Assembly: GCF_013087525.1 (NCBI RefSeq)
Contig: NZ_JABFCS010000001.1
Span: 1,240,001 to 1,304,000, forward strand
Length of the DNA stretch: 64,000 nucleotides
Origin: Ramlibacter montanisoli
Lineage (GTDB): Bacteria > Pseudomonadota > Gammaproteobacteria > Burkholderiales > Burkholderiaceae_C
Direction: 5' to 3'
The notes below the pieces were generated by a model. That model made no database searches. It was not told the DNA's origin and saw nothing but the letters and a program-made list of their open reading frames with translations. Below are positions 42,864 to 51,660 of the stretch, one piece after another. The translations under genes were made by a program, and so were the position numbers. Within the stretch, counting starts at the first letter, position 1. Every line of letters begins with the position of its first letter.

Positions 42864-43658
42864 ATGGACAAGCCGATCGCCGACAGCGCCGAAGCACCCG
42901 CCCGGCCGGCACCGCCGAAGCCGCAGGTGCGCCCGATCGCGCTGGCCGCGCCGCTGCGCTGGCTGGCACGCGGCGCCCGCGACCTGGTCGCCAGCCCGGG
43001 GATCGCCGCCTTCTACGGCATCTGCTTCTGGGCGATGGCCGCGACGCTGGGCGCGGTGTTCCGCCACAAGCCCGAATACACGATGACGATCGTGTCGGGT
43101 TGCCTGCTGGTGGGGCCCTTCCTGGCGATGGGCCTGTACGAGGCCAGCCGGCAGCGCGAGCAGGGCGGCGCGGCCAGCCTGTCCGAGTCGCTGACCTGCT
43201 GGGACCGCCACCTGGGCAGCATGGGGTTGCTGGTGCTGGTCCTCACGGTGCTGGAGCTGCTGTGGGGCCGCGCCTCGCTGGTGGTGTTCGCCGTGTTCTT
43301 CGACACCGGCATGCCGTCGACGGCGAGCGTGCTGGCCGCCGTGTTCAACCCGCGCAACTGGCAGTTCCTGGCGGTGTACCTCGTGGTCGGCGGCGTGTTC
43401 GCGGCCCTGGTGTTCTGCACCACGGTGGTGGCCATCCCGATGATCCTGGACCGCGACACCGATGCGGTGACGGCGGCGCTCACCAGCTTCCGCGTGGTGG
43501 CGGAGAACACGCTGGCGATGCTGTTCTGGGGCGCGCTGGTGGTGGTGCTGACGCTGCTGGCGCTGTGGCCCTGGGCGCTGGGGGTGCTGGTGGTCGGGCC
43601 GTGGCTGGGGCATGCGACCTGGCATGCGTACCGGGATTCGGTGGGGTGGGAGGCGTGA
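42864..43658 (+). CDS. DUF2189 multi-pass membrane protein
   Basis: Membrane protein of 264 residues matching the DUF2189 family. It has a proline-rich cytoplasmic head, then about six transmembrane helices, for example AAFYGICFWAMAATLGAVF, IVSGCLLVGPFLAMGLYEAS and NTLAMLFWGALVVVLTLLAL. GPFLAMGLYEASRQRE and WHAYRDSVG are family-like. Function unknown. ATG follows AGGAGGG at a somewhat long spacing. Its stop is close to a strong palindrome shared with the convergent selU gene. Confidence 0.8.
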   Translation: MDKPIADSAEAPARPAPPKPQVRPIALAAPLRWLARGARDLVASPGIAAFYGICFWAMAATLGAVFRHKPEYTMTIVSGCLLVGPFLAMGLYEASRQREQGGAASLSESLTCWDRHLGSMGLLVLVLTVLELLWGRASLVVFAVFFDTGMPSTASVLAAVFNPRNWQFLAVYLVVGGVFAALVFCTTVVAIPMILDRDTDAVTAALTSFRVVAENTLAMLFWGALVVVLTLLALWPWALGVLVVGPWLGHATWHAYRDSVGWEA

Positions 43659-43667
43659 CGCGATGGT

Positions 43668-43729
43668 GGGGTGCCCCGCGGGCAGCCCACCCTACGGCCT
43701 GGTAGGTTGGGCTGCCCGCAGGGCACCCC
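43668..43729. repeat. REP-like palindrome between convergent DUF2189 and selU genes
   Basis: Two 28-nt arms (43668-43695 and 43702-43729) with only two mismatches flank a 6-nt loop. The outer ends are GGGGTGCCC and GGGCACCCC; the inner ends are CCCTAC and GTAGG. The order of these blocks is reversed relative to the element at 38323-38389. Placed 6 nt before the selU stop, it probably works as a bidirectional terminator. Confidence 0.8.
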
Positions 43730-43735
43730 AACACC

Positions 43736-44793
43736 TCACGCCGCCGAAACCAGCTCCTTCGCCAACGCCGCCATCGCCTCCGGCGTCCTGTCCCTGGGCG
43801 CGACCACCCGTGCCTGCGCGAAGCCCTTGAAATTGCGCGCGGTCGAACTCGCGTAGCCCGGGTCGTAGTGCTTCAGCAGCAGCTCGCGCACCACCGGCTC
43901 GATGTCCCCCGCGCGCACCTGCGCCTGCCAGGTTTCCACCTGTTCGCGCCCGCGCAATTGCACCAGCGCGTCCAGCCGCTGGCAGAAGAAGCCCGGGTCC
44001 GTGCGGAAGAAGGAATAGTCCTCCAGCAGCAGCCGCACGCGCTCCTCGTCAGCCAGGTCCAGCCGCAGGCATTCGCTGGCCCGCATGGCGGCGATCAGCG
44101 ACTCCGGCACGGCCACGTTGCCGACCTTCTTGCTCTCGCTTTCCACGTACACCGGCAGCGCGGGATCGAAGCTGCGCAGCTTGTCCCACACCAGCGTGTC
44201 GAAGCGTTTCTGCGTCGGCTGCGGCTGGCCGGGGATCAGCCCCAGCACCGAGCTGCGGTGGCTGGCCAGCGCCTCCAGGTCCAGCACCTGCGCGCCGGCG
44301 GCCTCAGGGCCTGCAGCAGGCGGGTCTTGCCCGATCCCGTGGGGCCGCACACCACGCGGTAGGACAGCCGCTGCGCCAGCTCCGGCAGCTGCGCCAGGAT
44401 GGCCGTGCGGAAGGCCTTGTAGCCGCCTTCGACCAGGCCGACGCGAAAGCCGATCTGACCCAGCACCAGCGCCAGCGAGTTGCTGCGCTGGCCGCCGCGC
44501 CAGCAGTACACCAGCGGGTGCCAGCCCTTGGGCTTGTCCATGATGTCGCGAGCGATGTGGCGCGCGATGTTGGCCGCCACCAGCGCCGCGCCGCGCTTGC
44601 GCGCCTCGAAGGGGCTGACCTGCTTGTACAGCGTGCCGACTTCCCGCCGCTCCTCGTCGTCCAGCGAGGGCCAGTTGACCGCGCCGGGCAGGCGGTCCTC
44701 CGCATACTCGGATTCGCTGCGGGCATCGATCACCGCGTCGTAGCTGGCGAGCTGCTTCAAGGCCGCCGCCGCCGGCACCACCATGACGCTCAT
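43736..44793 (-). CDS. selU: tRNA 2-selenouridine synthase SelU/MnmH (frameshifted)
   Basis: Exchanges sulfur for selenium (through a geranylated intermediate) at the wobble position of certain tRNAs, using selenophosphate. An N-terminal rhodanese domain carries the catalytic C97 in PLVYCWRGGQRSNSLA, and a P-loop domain has VVCGPTGSGKTRLLQAL. A one-base loss at about 44303-44308 separates LLQAL from EAAGAQVLDLEALASHRSSV; the C-terminal half then reads normally to 43736. Corrected length is about 352 residues. The ATG overlaps the tesA stop (ATGA, 44790-44793). No selD is in the window. Confidence 0.92.
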
Positions 44794-45431
44794 TTCAGCA
44801 GCTTCTTCAGTTCGGGCCAGACGTTGTCCAGCATGCGCGGATGCGCTTCCTGGCGCGGATGGATGCCGTCGGCCTGGAACATGGCGCGCGCATCGCCGCC
44901 GTCGGCCAGGCCCTCCAGCAGGAAAGGAACCAGGCCCGTCTTGTATTGCTTCGCGACCTTCGCGAACAGCGCGCTGAAGCGCTTCGTGTAGTCGCTGCCG
45001 TAGTTCGGCGGCACCTGCATGCCCACCAGCAGCACGCGCGCGCCGGCCTTCTGCGCCGCCTGCGTCATCCAGGCCAGGTTGTCTTCGGTGCCGGAAAGCG
45101 GCAGGCCGCGCAGGGCATCATTGCCTCCCAGCTCGATGATCACGTGCGTGGGCTTGTGCTGCGCCAGCAGGGGCGCCAGGCGGGAACGCCCGCCCGACGT
45201 GGTGTCGCCGCTGATGCTGGCGTTGACCACCTTCGCGGCAATTCTCTCCTTCGCCAGCCTGTGTTCCAGCAGGGCCACCCACCCGGTTCCCCGCTTCAGG
45301 CCATACTCCGCGCTCAGCGAATCGCCCACCACCAGGATGACCGGCGTGCCGGCGGCCTTCACGGCCGCGGCCGCGCCGCCCGCCAGGAGGGCGGCGATAA
45401 AGTCACGGCGCCGCCACGTCAACAACTGCAT
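44790..45431 (-). CDS. tesA: TesA-like GDSL arylesterase/thioesterase
   Basis: SGNH/GDSL hydrolase of the TesA group (thioesterase I, protease I, lysophospholipase L1). Catalytic blocks are visible: serine in VVGDSLSAEYGLKRG, glycine block SISGDTTSGGRSRLA, GGNDALRGLPL and the Asp-His pair in DGIHPRQEAHPRML. The N-terminus (LLTWRRRDFIAALLAGGAAA) looks like a Tat signal, so the enzyme is periplasmic. The start at 45431 shares bases with the start codon of the divergent ABC gene; ATG 45443 would give 4 extra residues and a closer GGAG. Confidence 0.88.
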   Translation of the reverse strand: MQLLTWRRRDFIAALLAGGAAAAVKAAGTPVILVVGDSLSAEYGLKRGTGWVALLEHRLAKERIAAKVVNASISGDTTSGGRSRLAPLLAQHKPTHVIIELGGNDALRGLPLSGTEDNLAWMTQAAQKAGARVLLVGMQVPPNYGSDYTKRFSALFAKVAKQYKTGLVPFLLEGLADGGDARAMFQADGIHPRQEAHPRMLDNVWPELKKLLK

Positions 45432-46100
45432 GCCAGATCCCATCATCTCCGTCGAACACGTCTTCAAGTCCGTCACCGATTCCACCGGGACGCTCGACAT
45501 TCTCCGCGATATCGATTTCTCGCTGGCGGCGAGGGAAACCGCCGCCATCGTCGGCGCCTCTGGCTCCGGCAAGAGCACGCTGCTGTCGATCATCGCCGGC
45601 CTGGACACGCCCACCCGCGGCACCGTCAAGCTGGGCGGCGAGGACCTGTTCGCCCACGACGAGGACGCCCGGGCGAGCTGCGCGCGCGCAAGGTGGGTTT
45701 CGTGTTCCAGAGCTTCCAGCTCCTGGGCAACCTGAACGCGCTGGAGAACGTGATGCTGCCGCTGGAGCTGGCGGGCCGCAAGGACGCGCGCAAGGCGGCC
45801 TCCGACATGCTGGGACGGGTCGGCCTGTCCGAGCGGCTCGGCCATTACCCCAAGGTGCTCTCCGGCGGCGAGCAGCAGCGCGTGGCGCTGGCACGCGCCT
45901 TCGTGGTGCAGCCGGCGGTGCTGCTGGCCGACGAGCCCACCGGCAGCCTGGACTTCGCGACCGGCGAAACCGTGATGGAGCTGATGTTCGACCTCAACCG
46001 GGAGCAGGGCACGACCCTGGTGCTGGTGACCCACGACCGCGCGATCGCAGAGCGCTGCGAACGCCGCATCACGATCGAGGCCGGGCGCATCGCCGCCTGA
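45430..46100 (+). CDS. ybbA: YbbA-like ABC transporter ATP-binding protein (frameshifted)
   Basis: ATPase subunit of the MacB/LolD-type group; in proteobacteria it pairs with the permease YbbP. Walker A is VGASGSGKSTLLSIIAG, the Q-loop FVFQSFQLLGNL, the signature LSGGEQQRVALARAF, Walker B VLLADEPTGSLDF and the H-loop LVTHDRAI. A one-base loss at 45671-45676 separates HDEDARA from ELRARKVGFVFQSF. It is divergent from tesA, as in E. coli, but here the two start codons overlap. No permease gene follows in this window, so the partner is elsewhere. No ribosome binding site. Confidence 0.88.
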
Positions 46101-46135
46101 GGGATTCCCGCATCCCGGCGGCGCCCGTCGGCCGC

Positions 46136-46141
46136 TAGCAT
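46136..46141 (+). promoter_or_regulatory. Candidate -10 element of the TauD-like gene
   Basis: TAGCAT in GCTAGCATGGCCGCACC lies 9 nt before the ATG at 46151; no ribosome binding site is present. It is close in form to the element before the ATP-grasp gene. Confidence 0.3.
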
Positions 46142-46150
46142 GGCCGCACC

Positions 46151-46984
46151 ATGCCGCAGTTGCAGATCAAGCGCATCGCCGGGGCGCTGGGAGCGGAGAT
46201 CCACGGGATCGACCTCGCCGCCGGCCTCACCGAAACCCAGGCGGCGCAGGTGCGCCAGGCCCTGCTGGAACACCAGGTCATCTTCTTCCGGGACCAGAAC
46301 CTGGACTCGGCGCAGTACCTGCGCTTCGCCCAGGCCATGGGCGAGCCGATCGAATATCCCTTCGTCAAGGGACTGGACGGCTACCCGGTGATCATCGAGG
46401 TGAAGAAGCTCGAACACGAGCGCAGCAATTTCGGCGGCATCTGGCATTCCGACACCACCTACCTGCAGCAGCCGCCCATGGGCTCGATGCTGCTGGCGCG
46501 CGAGGTGCCGCCCTTCGGCGGCGACACGCTGTTCGCCAGCCAGTACGCGGCCTACGAGGGCCTGTCCGAAGGCATGCGCAGGCTGCTGGATCCGCTGGTG
46601 GCCGTCAACAGCTCCGCCAAGGCCGACGTGTCGAAGACGCGCGAGGACCGCATCGCCAGCGACGGCCGCGCCGACGCGAAGAAGGACTATGTGTCCGAGC
46701 ACCCGGTGGTGCGCACGCATCCGGAAACGGGCCGCAAGGCGCTGTACGTCAACGTCGCCCACACGCTGCGCTTCGCGGGCATGACGGAGGAGGAGAGCAC
46801 GCCGCTGCTGCAGTACCTGTTCCGGCACCAGGTGCGGCCGGAGTTCACCTGCCGCTTCGCCTGGCAGCCCGGCTCGCTCGCGTTCTGGGACAACCGCTGC
46901 GTGCAGCACAACCCGGTCAACGACTACCACGGCTTTCGCCGCCTGATGCACCGCATCACCCTGGCCGGCGACACGCCGCGCTGA
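46151..46984 (+). CDS. TauD/TfdA-family 2-oxoglutarate-dependent dioxygenase
   Basis: Fe(II)/2-oxoglutarate dioxygenase of 277 residues in the TauD/TfdA family, which cleave substrates such as taurine, alkyl sulfates or aryloxyacetates by hydroxylation. The iron ligands H99 and D101 (GGIWHSDTTY) and H253 (NRCVQHNPVND), with the 2-oxoglutarate-binding arginine R264, are all present. The substrate cannot be assigned: there is no sulfonate transporter beside it, but a Bug-type solute receptor follows after 22 nt and may supply the substrate. Confidence 0.85.
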   Translation: MPQLQIKRIAGALGAEIHGIDLAAGLTETQAAQVRQALLEHQVIFFRDQNLDSAQYLRFAQAMGEPIEYPFVKGLDGYPVIIEVKKLEHERSNFGGIWHSDTTYLQQPPMGSMLLAREVPPFGGDTLFASQYAAYEGLSEGMRRLLDPLVAVNSSAKADVSKTREDRIASDGRADAKKDYVSEHPVVRTHPETGRKALYVNVAHTLRFAGMTEEESTPLLQYLFRHQVRPEFTCRFAWQPGSLAFWDNRCVQHNPVNDYHGFRRLMHRITLAGDTPR

Positions 46985-47006
46985 TCCCTTCACCCGAGGT
47001 CCCACC

Positions 47007-47987
47007 ATGCCCACCCGCTCCCGTTTCCTGCTCGCGCTCGGCGCTGCCCTGGCCGCTTTTTCCTTTGCTGGCAGCGCCTGGGCGCAGGCCTTTCCCAGCA
47101 AGCCGGTGAAGATCGTCGTGCCGCAGACCCCGGGCGGCGCGTCGGACGCGCTGGCGCGCATCGTGGGGCAGAAGCTGTCGGAGCGCTGGGGCCAGCCGGT
47201 GATCATCGAGAACAAGGCCGGCGCCGGCGGCAACGTCGGCACCGACCTGGTCGCCAAGTCGCCCGCCGACGGCTACACGCTCCTCATGAGCTACGTCGGC
47301 ACGCAGGCGATCAACGGCAGCCTGTACAAGACGCTGCCCTACGACCCGTACAAGGACTTCGCGACGGTGGCGACGCTGGCCACCGTGCCCTTCGCGCTGG
47401 TGGTCAACCAGAACTTCCCGGCCAGGAGCGTCGGCGAACTGGTGGCCTATGCCAAGGCGCATCCGGGCCAGGTGAACTTCGGTTCGGCCGGCAACGGCTC
47501 GCTGAACCAGTTGCTGGGCGAGATGGTGAACATGAGCCAGGGCATCAAGCTGGTGCACGTCCCGTACAAGGGCGCGGCCGGCGCGCTCACCGACACCATC
47601 GGCGGCCAGGTGCAGATGACGTTCGCCAGCCTGCCCTCCGTGGCGGGCCACATCCGCGGCGACAAGGTGCGCGCCCTGGCGGTCACCGGCACGAAGCGCT
47701 CGCCGGCCTTCCCCAACGTGCCGACGCTGGGCGAGGGCGGCCTGGCCGGCTTCGAGCTGAGCCCCTGGTTCGGCCTGCTGGCCCCCGCCGGCACGCCGGA
47801 AGCCGTGGTGCGCAAGATCAATGCGGACGTGGCCGAGGCGCTGCGCGACAAGGACCTGCTGGAGAAGTTCGCCGCCGCCGGTGCCGACCCGTACCCCACG
47901 GCACCCGAGCAGTTCGCCCGCATCCTGCAGGACGACATCCAGAAGTGGTCCCAGGTGGTGAGGACCTCCGGCGCGAAGATCGACTAG
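47007..47987 (+). CDS. Bug/TctC-family extracytoplasmic solute receptor
   Basis: Periplasmic solute-binding protein of the Bug (TctC) family, greatly expanded in Burkholderiales. The 326-residue protein has a signal peptide ending at SAWAQ, the family start FPSKPVKIVVPQTPGGASDA, then NKAGAGGNVGTDLVAKSPAD and VHVPYKGAAGALTDTIGGQV. Many such receptors have no transporter nearby, as here. Its position after the dioxygenase suggests a shared substrate, but this is inference. ATG follows a GAGGT site. Confidence 0.9.
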   Translation: MPTRSRFLLALGAALAAFSFAGSAWAQAFPSKPVKIVVPQTPGGASDALARIVGQKLSERWGQPVIIENKAGAGGNVGTDLVAKSPADGYTLLMSYVGTQAINGSLYKTLPYDPYKDFATVATLATVPFALVVNQNFPARSVGELVAYAKAHPGQVNFGSAGNGSLNQLLGEMVNMSQGIKLVHVPYKGAAGALTDTIGGQVQMTFASLPSVAGHIRGDKVRALAVTGTKRSPAFPNVPTLGEGGLAGFELSPWFGLLAPAGTPEAVVRKINADVAEALRDKDLLEKFAAAGADPYPTAPEQFARILQDDIQKWSQVVRTSGAKID

Positions 47988-48020
47988 CTGGGGGAGCCGG
48001 CCGCCGGGCGGCATCGGCGT

Positions 48021-48038
48021 GGACGGGATAATCCGTCC
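48021..48038 (+). promoter_or_regulatory. Dyad around a -10-like element before rlmB
   Basis: GGACGG-GATAAT-CCGTCC: a 6-bp perfect inverted repeat brackets GATAAT, ending at the base before the rlmB ATG. GATAAT ends 6 nt before the ATG. The arrangement could be a leaderless promoter, an operator, or both. Confidence 0.4.
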
Positions 48039-48778
48039 ATGTCCTCTTCCAAAGTGCTGTTCGGCTTCCATGCGGTGGGGGTGCGGCTGCGCACCTCGCC
48101 CAAGACCATCCTCGAGCTCTACGTCGACGCCACGCGCAAGGACGCGCGGATGCGCCAGTTCCTGCAGAAGGCCCAGGAGGCCGGGCTGCGCACCATCGAA
48201 TCGGACGGCCTGCGCCTGTCCCGCCTGGCCGGCAGCGCCGGCCACCAGGGGGTGGTGGCGCGCGTGGAGCCGCTGCCGCTCACCAGCTCGCTGGACGACC
48301 TGCTCGATGGCATCGCCGTGCCGCCGCTGCTGCTGGTGCTCGATGGCGTGACCGATCCGCACAACCTGGGCGCCTGCCTGCGGGTGGCCGACGGGGCCGG
48401 CGCCCACGCGGTCATCGCGCCCAAGGACCACGCCGTGGGCATCAATGCGACGGTCGCCAAGGTGGCCAGCGGCGCCGCCGAGACGGTGCCCTACTTCATG
48501 GTGACCAATCTGGCCGCACGCTGGGCGAGCTCAAGGAGCGCAGCATCTGGTGCCTGGGCCTGTCCGACGAGGCCACGCAGACGCTGTACCAGTCCGACCT
48601 GAAGGCGCCGACGGCGCTGGTGCTGGGCGCGGAAGGCACGGGCCTGCGCCAGCTCACGCGCAAGACCTGCGACGCGCTGGTGTCCATCCCGATGCGGGGC
48701 GCCGTGGAGAGCCTGAACGTGTCGGTGGCCAGCGGCATCTGCCTGTACGAGGCGGTGCGGCAGCGGGGCTCTGCTTGA
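48039..48778 (+). CDS. rlmB: 23S rRNA 2'-O-methyltransferase RlmB (frameshifted)
   Basis: SpoU-family methyltransferase that modifies G2251 of 23S rRNA. It has the N-terminal substrate-binding domain ([20 protein letters not shown]) and the knotted SPOUT domain with [40 protein letters not shown] and [20 protein letters not shown]. One C is missing at about 48512-48515, dividing YFMVTNLA from [19 protein letters not shown]. Corrected length of about 246 residues is normal. The last bases overlap the TTG start of the next gene (TTGA). Confidence 0.93.
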
Positions 48779-49902
48779 TCCACGACGTGGCGGTCGTCGG
48801 CGCGGGCTTCGCGGGGCTCGCATGCGCCCGGCAGGCGGCGCTGGCCGGCCTGCGGGTGGTGCTGCTGGAGAAGAAGCACGCGGCCGGCGCGCGCCTGCAC
48901 ACCACCGGCATGATCGTGAAGGATGCGGTGGACACCATCCCCTGGCTGCGCGACGTGCCGCCGGACCTGGTGCGCTCCATCGAAGGCGTGAAGCTCTACG
49001 CGCCCGACCTGAACCACGTGGCGCTGCGCGCCCCCGGCTACTACTTCTGGGCCACCGACGCGGTGCGCTTCCTGGACTGGATGGTGGAACTGGCGCGCAC
49101 CGCGGGGGCGGAGGTGCGCTTCGGCGCGCTGTTCACCGGGGCCCGCCGCGCGGGCGAGGACCAGCCCTGGCAGATCCCGCTGGAGAACGGCGAGGTGCTG
49201 CAGGCGCGCTACATCGTCGGCGCCGACGGCCCGCACTCGCGCGTCGCCAAGTCGCTGGGCCTGTCGCAGAACCGGCACTTCCTGTTCGGCGTGGAGCACG
49301 AGTACGCGCGGGCCGACATCGAGCCCAACTACCTGCACTGCTTCCTCGATGCGCGGCTGGCCCCGGGCTACATCGGCTGGGCCTTCGCGGGGGTGGGCGC
49401 CACGCAGGTCGGGCTGGCGCGGCGCGTGACGCCCGGCCACCGCCAGGGGCGGCTGGACCTCGATGCCTTCCTGCGCAAGACCGCGAACCACGTGACGCCG
49501 CACGGCACGCCGCTGTCGATCCGCGCCGGCATGATCCCCTGCGGCGGGCTGCTGCCGCGCGTGGCGCGCCCGGGCGCCTTGCTGGTCGGCGATGCGGCCG
49601 GCCTGGTGTCGCCGGCGACCGCGGGCGGCATCCACGCGGCGCTGCGCTACGCGGAGGGCGCGGCCGACGGCATCGCGGCCTTCCTGCAGGGACGGGCGCG
49701 CGATCCGGCGGAATGGCTGCCCGCGAACTATCCCACCTTCCGCGCCAAGCGGGCACTGCGCCGCTTCTACGAGCTGACGCAAAGCGACTGGATGTACAAC
49801 CGCCTGCTCGCCACGCGGCCCATGCGGCGCGTGGCCGAATGGGTGTACTTCCACGCCAAGGGCGGCGAACGGCCGCTGGAGCCGGACAAGGAACGCGCAT
49901 GA
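48775..49902 (+). CDS. FAD-dependent oxidoreductase (geranylgeranyl reductase-like)
   Basis: Flavoprotein of 375 residues related to the p-hydroxybenzoate hydroxylase / geranylgeranyl reductase group. It has an N-terminal Rossmann motif ([20 protein letters not shown]), the FAD segment [18 protein letters not shown] and the second FAD motif [20 protein letters not shown]. The reaction is unknown. A TTG start directly overlapping the rlmB stop gives the Rossmann strand at residue 3; no ATG is close enough to retain it. The stop overlaps the sirtuin ATG (ATGA), so the two are coupled. Confidence 0.8.
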   Translation: MIHDVAVVGAGFAGLACARQAALAGLRVVLLEKKHAAGARLHTTGMIVKDAVDTIPWLRDVPPDLVRSIEGVKLYAPDLNHVALRAPGYYFWATDAVRFLDWMVELARTAGAEVRFGALFTGARRAGEDQPWQIPLENGEVLQARYIVGADGPHSRVAKSLGLSQNRHFLFGVEHEYARADIEPNYLHCFLDARLAPGYIGWAFAGVGATQVGLARRVTPGHRQGRLDLDAFLRKTANHVTPHGTPLSIRAGMIPCGGLLPRVARPGALLVGDAAGLVSPATAGGIHAALRYAEGAADGIAAFLQGRARDPAEWLPANYPTFRAKRALRRFYELTQSDWMYNRLLATRPMRRVAEWVYFHAKGGERPLEPDKERA

Positions 49903-50617
49903 ACGCGCAGCCGGTGCAAGGCTGGGTGCGCGCGGCGCGCCGCATCGTGCTGCTGTCCGGCGCCGGCATGAGCGCCGAGTCGGGCGTGCCCACCTTCCGC
50001 GATGCGCAGACCGGCCTGTGGGCGAACTTCCGGCCCGAGGAACTGGCCACCGAAGACGCCTTCCGTGCCCGGCCCCAGATGGTCTGGGACTGGTACGCGC
50101 TGCGGCGGGAGATGATCGCGCGGGTAGAGCCGAACGCCGGCCACCGCGCGGTCGCCGCGTTCCAGCAGCGCCATCCGGGGCGCCTCACGGTCGTCACCCA
50201 GAACGTCGACGGGCTGCACCAGCGGGCCGGCTCGCCCGGCGTGCTGGCCCTGCACGGCAACATCGCCGAGGACCGGTGGCTGGACGCGCCGCGCGCCTGC
50301 TGCAATGCGCAGCCGCCGGTGGCTGGCCGCCCCCGTGCTGCGGCGCCTGCGGCAACCTGCGCCGGCCGGCGGTCGTCTGGTTCGGCGAGATGCTGCCGGT
50401 GGCCGAACTGGCGGCCGCCGAAGCCGCCGCCGCGCAATGCGAGCTGATGCTGGTGGTGGGCACCTCGGGCGTCGTTTACCCGGCGGCCGGCCTGGCGCGG
50501 GCCACGCGCGGACGCGTGGTCGTGGTGAATCCGGAGCCGACCGAACTGGATGACGCGGCCGACGCCGTGCTGCAAGCCACGGCGGCGACAATGCTGCCCC
50601 GAATGCTGGAGGATTGA
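49899..50617 (+). CDS. Sir2-family NAD-dependent protein deacylase (frameshifted)
   Basis: Sirtuin that removes acyl groups from lysines using NAD. The NAD-binding GAGMSAESGVPTFRD, the active-site TQNVDGLHQRAGSPGVLALHG and the late GTSGVVYPAAGLA are seen. Cysteines of a zinc site occur in RACCNAQ and CCGACG. The substitution pattern around the acyl pocket (WDWYALRREM) keeps the Tyr-x-x-Arg pair typical of class III sirtuins, which prefer succinyl or malonyl groups. The C run at 50330-50334 has apparently lost one base. No acetyl-CoA synthetase is adjacent. Confidence 0.85.
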
Positions 50618-50621
50618 GACG

Positions 50622-50959
50622 ATGCGCATTTCCCTCGCGCTGCCGGCCGCGCTGGCACTGGCATTGCTGGCCGGCTGCACCCAGGAGCAGCAGAATCAGT
50701 TCGGCCGCGGCGTGCAGAACTGGACCGGCACCAACGGCGTGCTGGAGATCTATGGCGGCGACAAGCTGGTGCGGCGCTTCATCCGCGTGGACAAGCTCAG
50801 TACCGCCATCGGCACCTCGGACAACGAGGCGCGCTCCTACCGCTATGGCTACGGCGTGCTGGACGAGAACCTGAACTTCGTCGCCGACGCCGGCGAGAAG
50901 AAGGTGTACTTCGAGGTGGGCGGCTACGGCAGCTACGTCTTCTTCGAGAACCCCGTTAA
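50622..50959 (+). CDS. Small lipoprotein of unknown function (stop probably lost by frameshift)
   Basis: Lipoprotein with signal peptide MRISLALPAALALALLAGC and a compact domain of about 90 residues (NGVLEIYGGDKLVRRFIRVD, RYGYGVLDENLNFVADAGEK). I do not recognise the family. A GGAGG site precedes the ATG. In the sequence as given the frame does not stop but runs through 80 bases of leader into the next lipoprotein gene. A one-base loss in the C4 run at 50951-50954 would put the TAA at 50957-50959 in frame and end the protein there, which I consider most likely. Confidence 0.65.
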
Positions 50960-51038
50960 GTCCCTCCTTGCGCGCGGCGTGAAAGCCCCGCAAGATGGCC
51001 GTGCGCATGAGCCATGCGCGGACCGAGAAGGAGACAAG

Positions 51039-51644
51039 ATGAAGAAACGCACTTCGGCGGCCCTGGCCGTCCTCGCCCTCGCGGGCGCGCTTTCCGGCTG
51101 CGCCGGGATGAGCAATCCGCTGTCCTTTGGCTGGACGCCCCTGGTGGACGGCACCCGCGGCATGGAGAACTTCAACTCCGTGGGCGGAGCCAACTGGGTG
51201 GCGGCGGAGGGTGCCATCCAGGCGTCCGGCGGCGGCAGCACGCCGGGTTACCTGGTGACGCGCAACTCGTACAAGGACTTCGTGATCCGCGCCGAGTTCT
51301 GGGCCAGCGACGACGCCAACAGCGGCATCTTCATGCGCTGCCAGAACCCGAACGTGATCACCGACGAGAGCTGCTACGAGGCCAACATCTTCGACACGCG
51401 GCCCGACCCGAGCTACGGCACCGGCGCCATCGTCAAGGTGGCCAAGCTCAATGGCCCGATGATCAAGGCCGGCGGCAAGTGGAACACCTTCGAGCTCACG
51501 GCCAAGGGCGACCACCTGGTGGTGGTGCTCAACGGCGTGAAGACGGTGGACGTGCGCGACAGCAAGTTCGCGCAGGGGCCGGTCGCGCTCCAGTGGGGCC
51601 GCGGCACCATCAAGTGGCGCAAGGTGGAGATCCGGCCGATCTAG
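51039..51644 (+). CDS. DUF1080 (3-keto-disaccharide hydrolase-like) lipoprotein
   Basis: Lipoprotein of 201 residues with its own GAAGGAGA ribosome binding site and lipobox GALSGCAG. The mature part is a concanavalin-like DUF1080 domain: WTPLVDGTRGMENFNSVGG, YKDFVIRAEFWASDDANSGI, YEANIFDTRPDPSYGTGAIV and KWRKVEIRPI. Family members are linked to 3-keto-glycoside hydrolysis, but the role here is not shown by context. As given, it is in frame with the preceding lipoprotein gene; I annotate it as separate because of its own signal peptide and ribosome binding site. Confidence 0.82.
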   Translation: MKKRTSAALAVLALAGALSGCAGMSNPLSFGWTPLVDGTRGMENFNSVGGANWVAAEGAIQASGGGSTPGYLVTRNSYKDFVIRAEFWASDDANSGIFMRCQNPNVITDESCYEANIFDTRPDPSYGTGAIVKVAKLNGPMIKAGGKWNTFELTAKGDHLVVVLNGVKTVDVRDSKFAQGPVALQWGRGTIKWRKVEIRPI

Positions 51645-51660
51645 CAGCCGGGCGCCTGGT

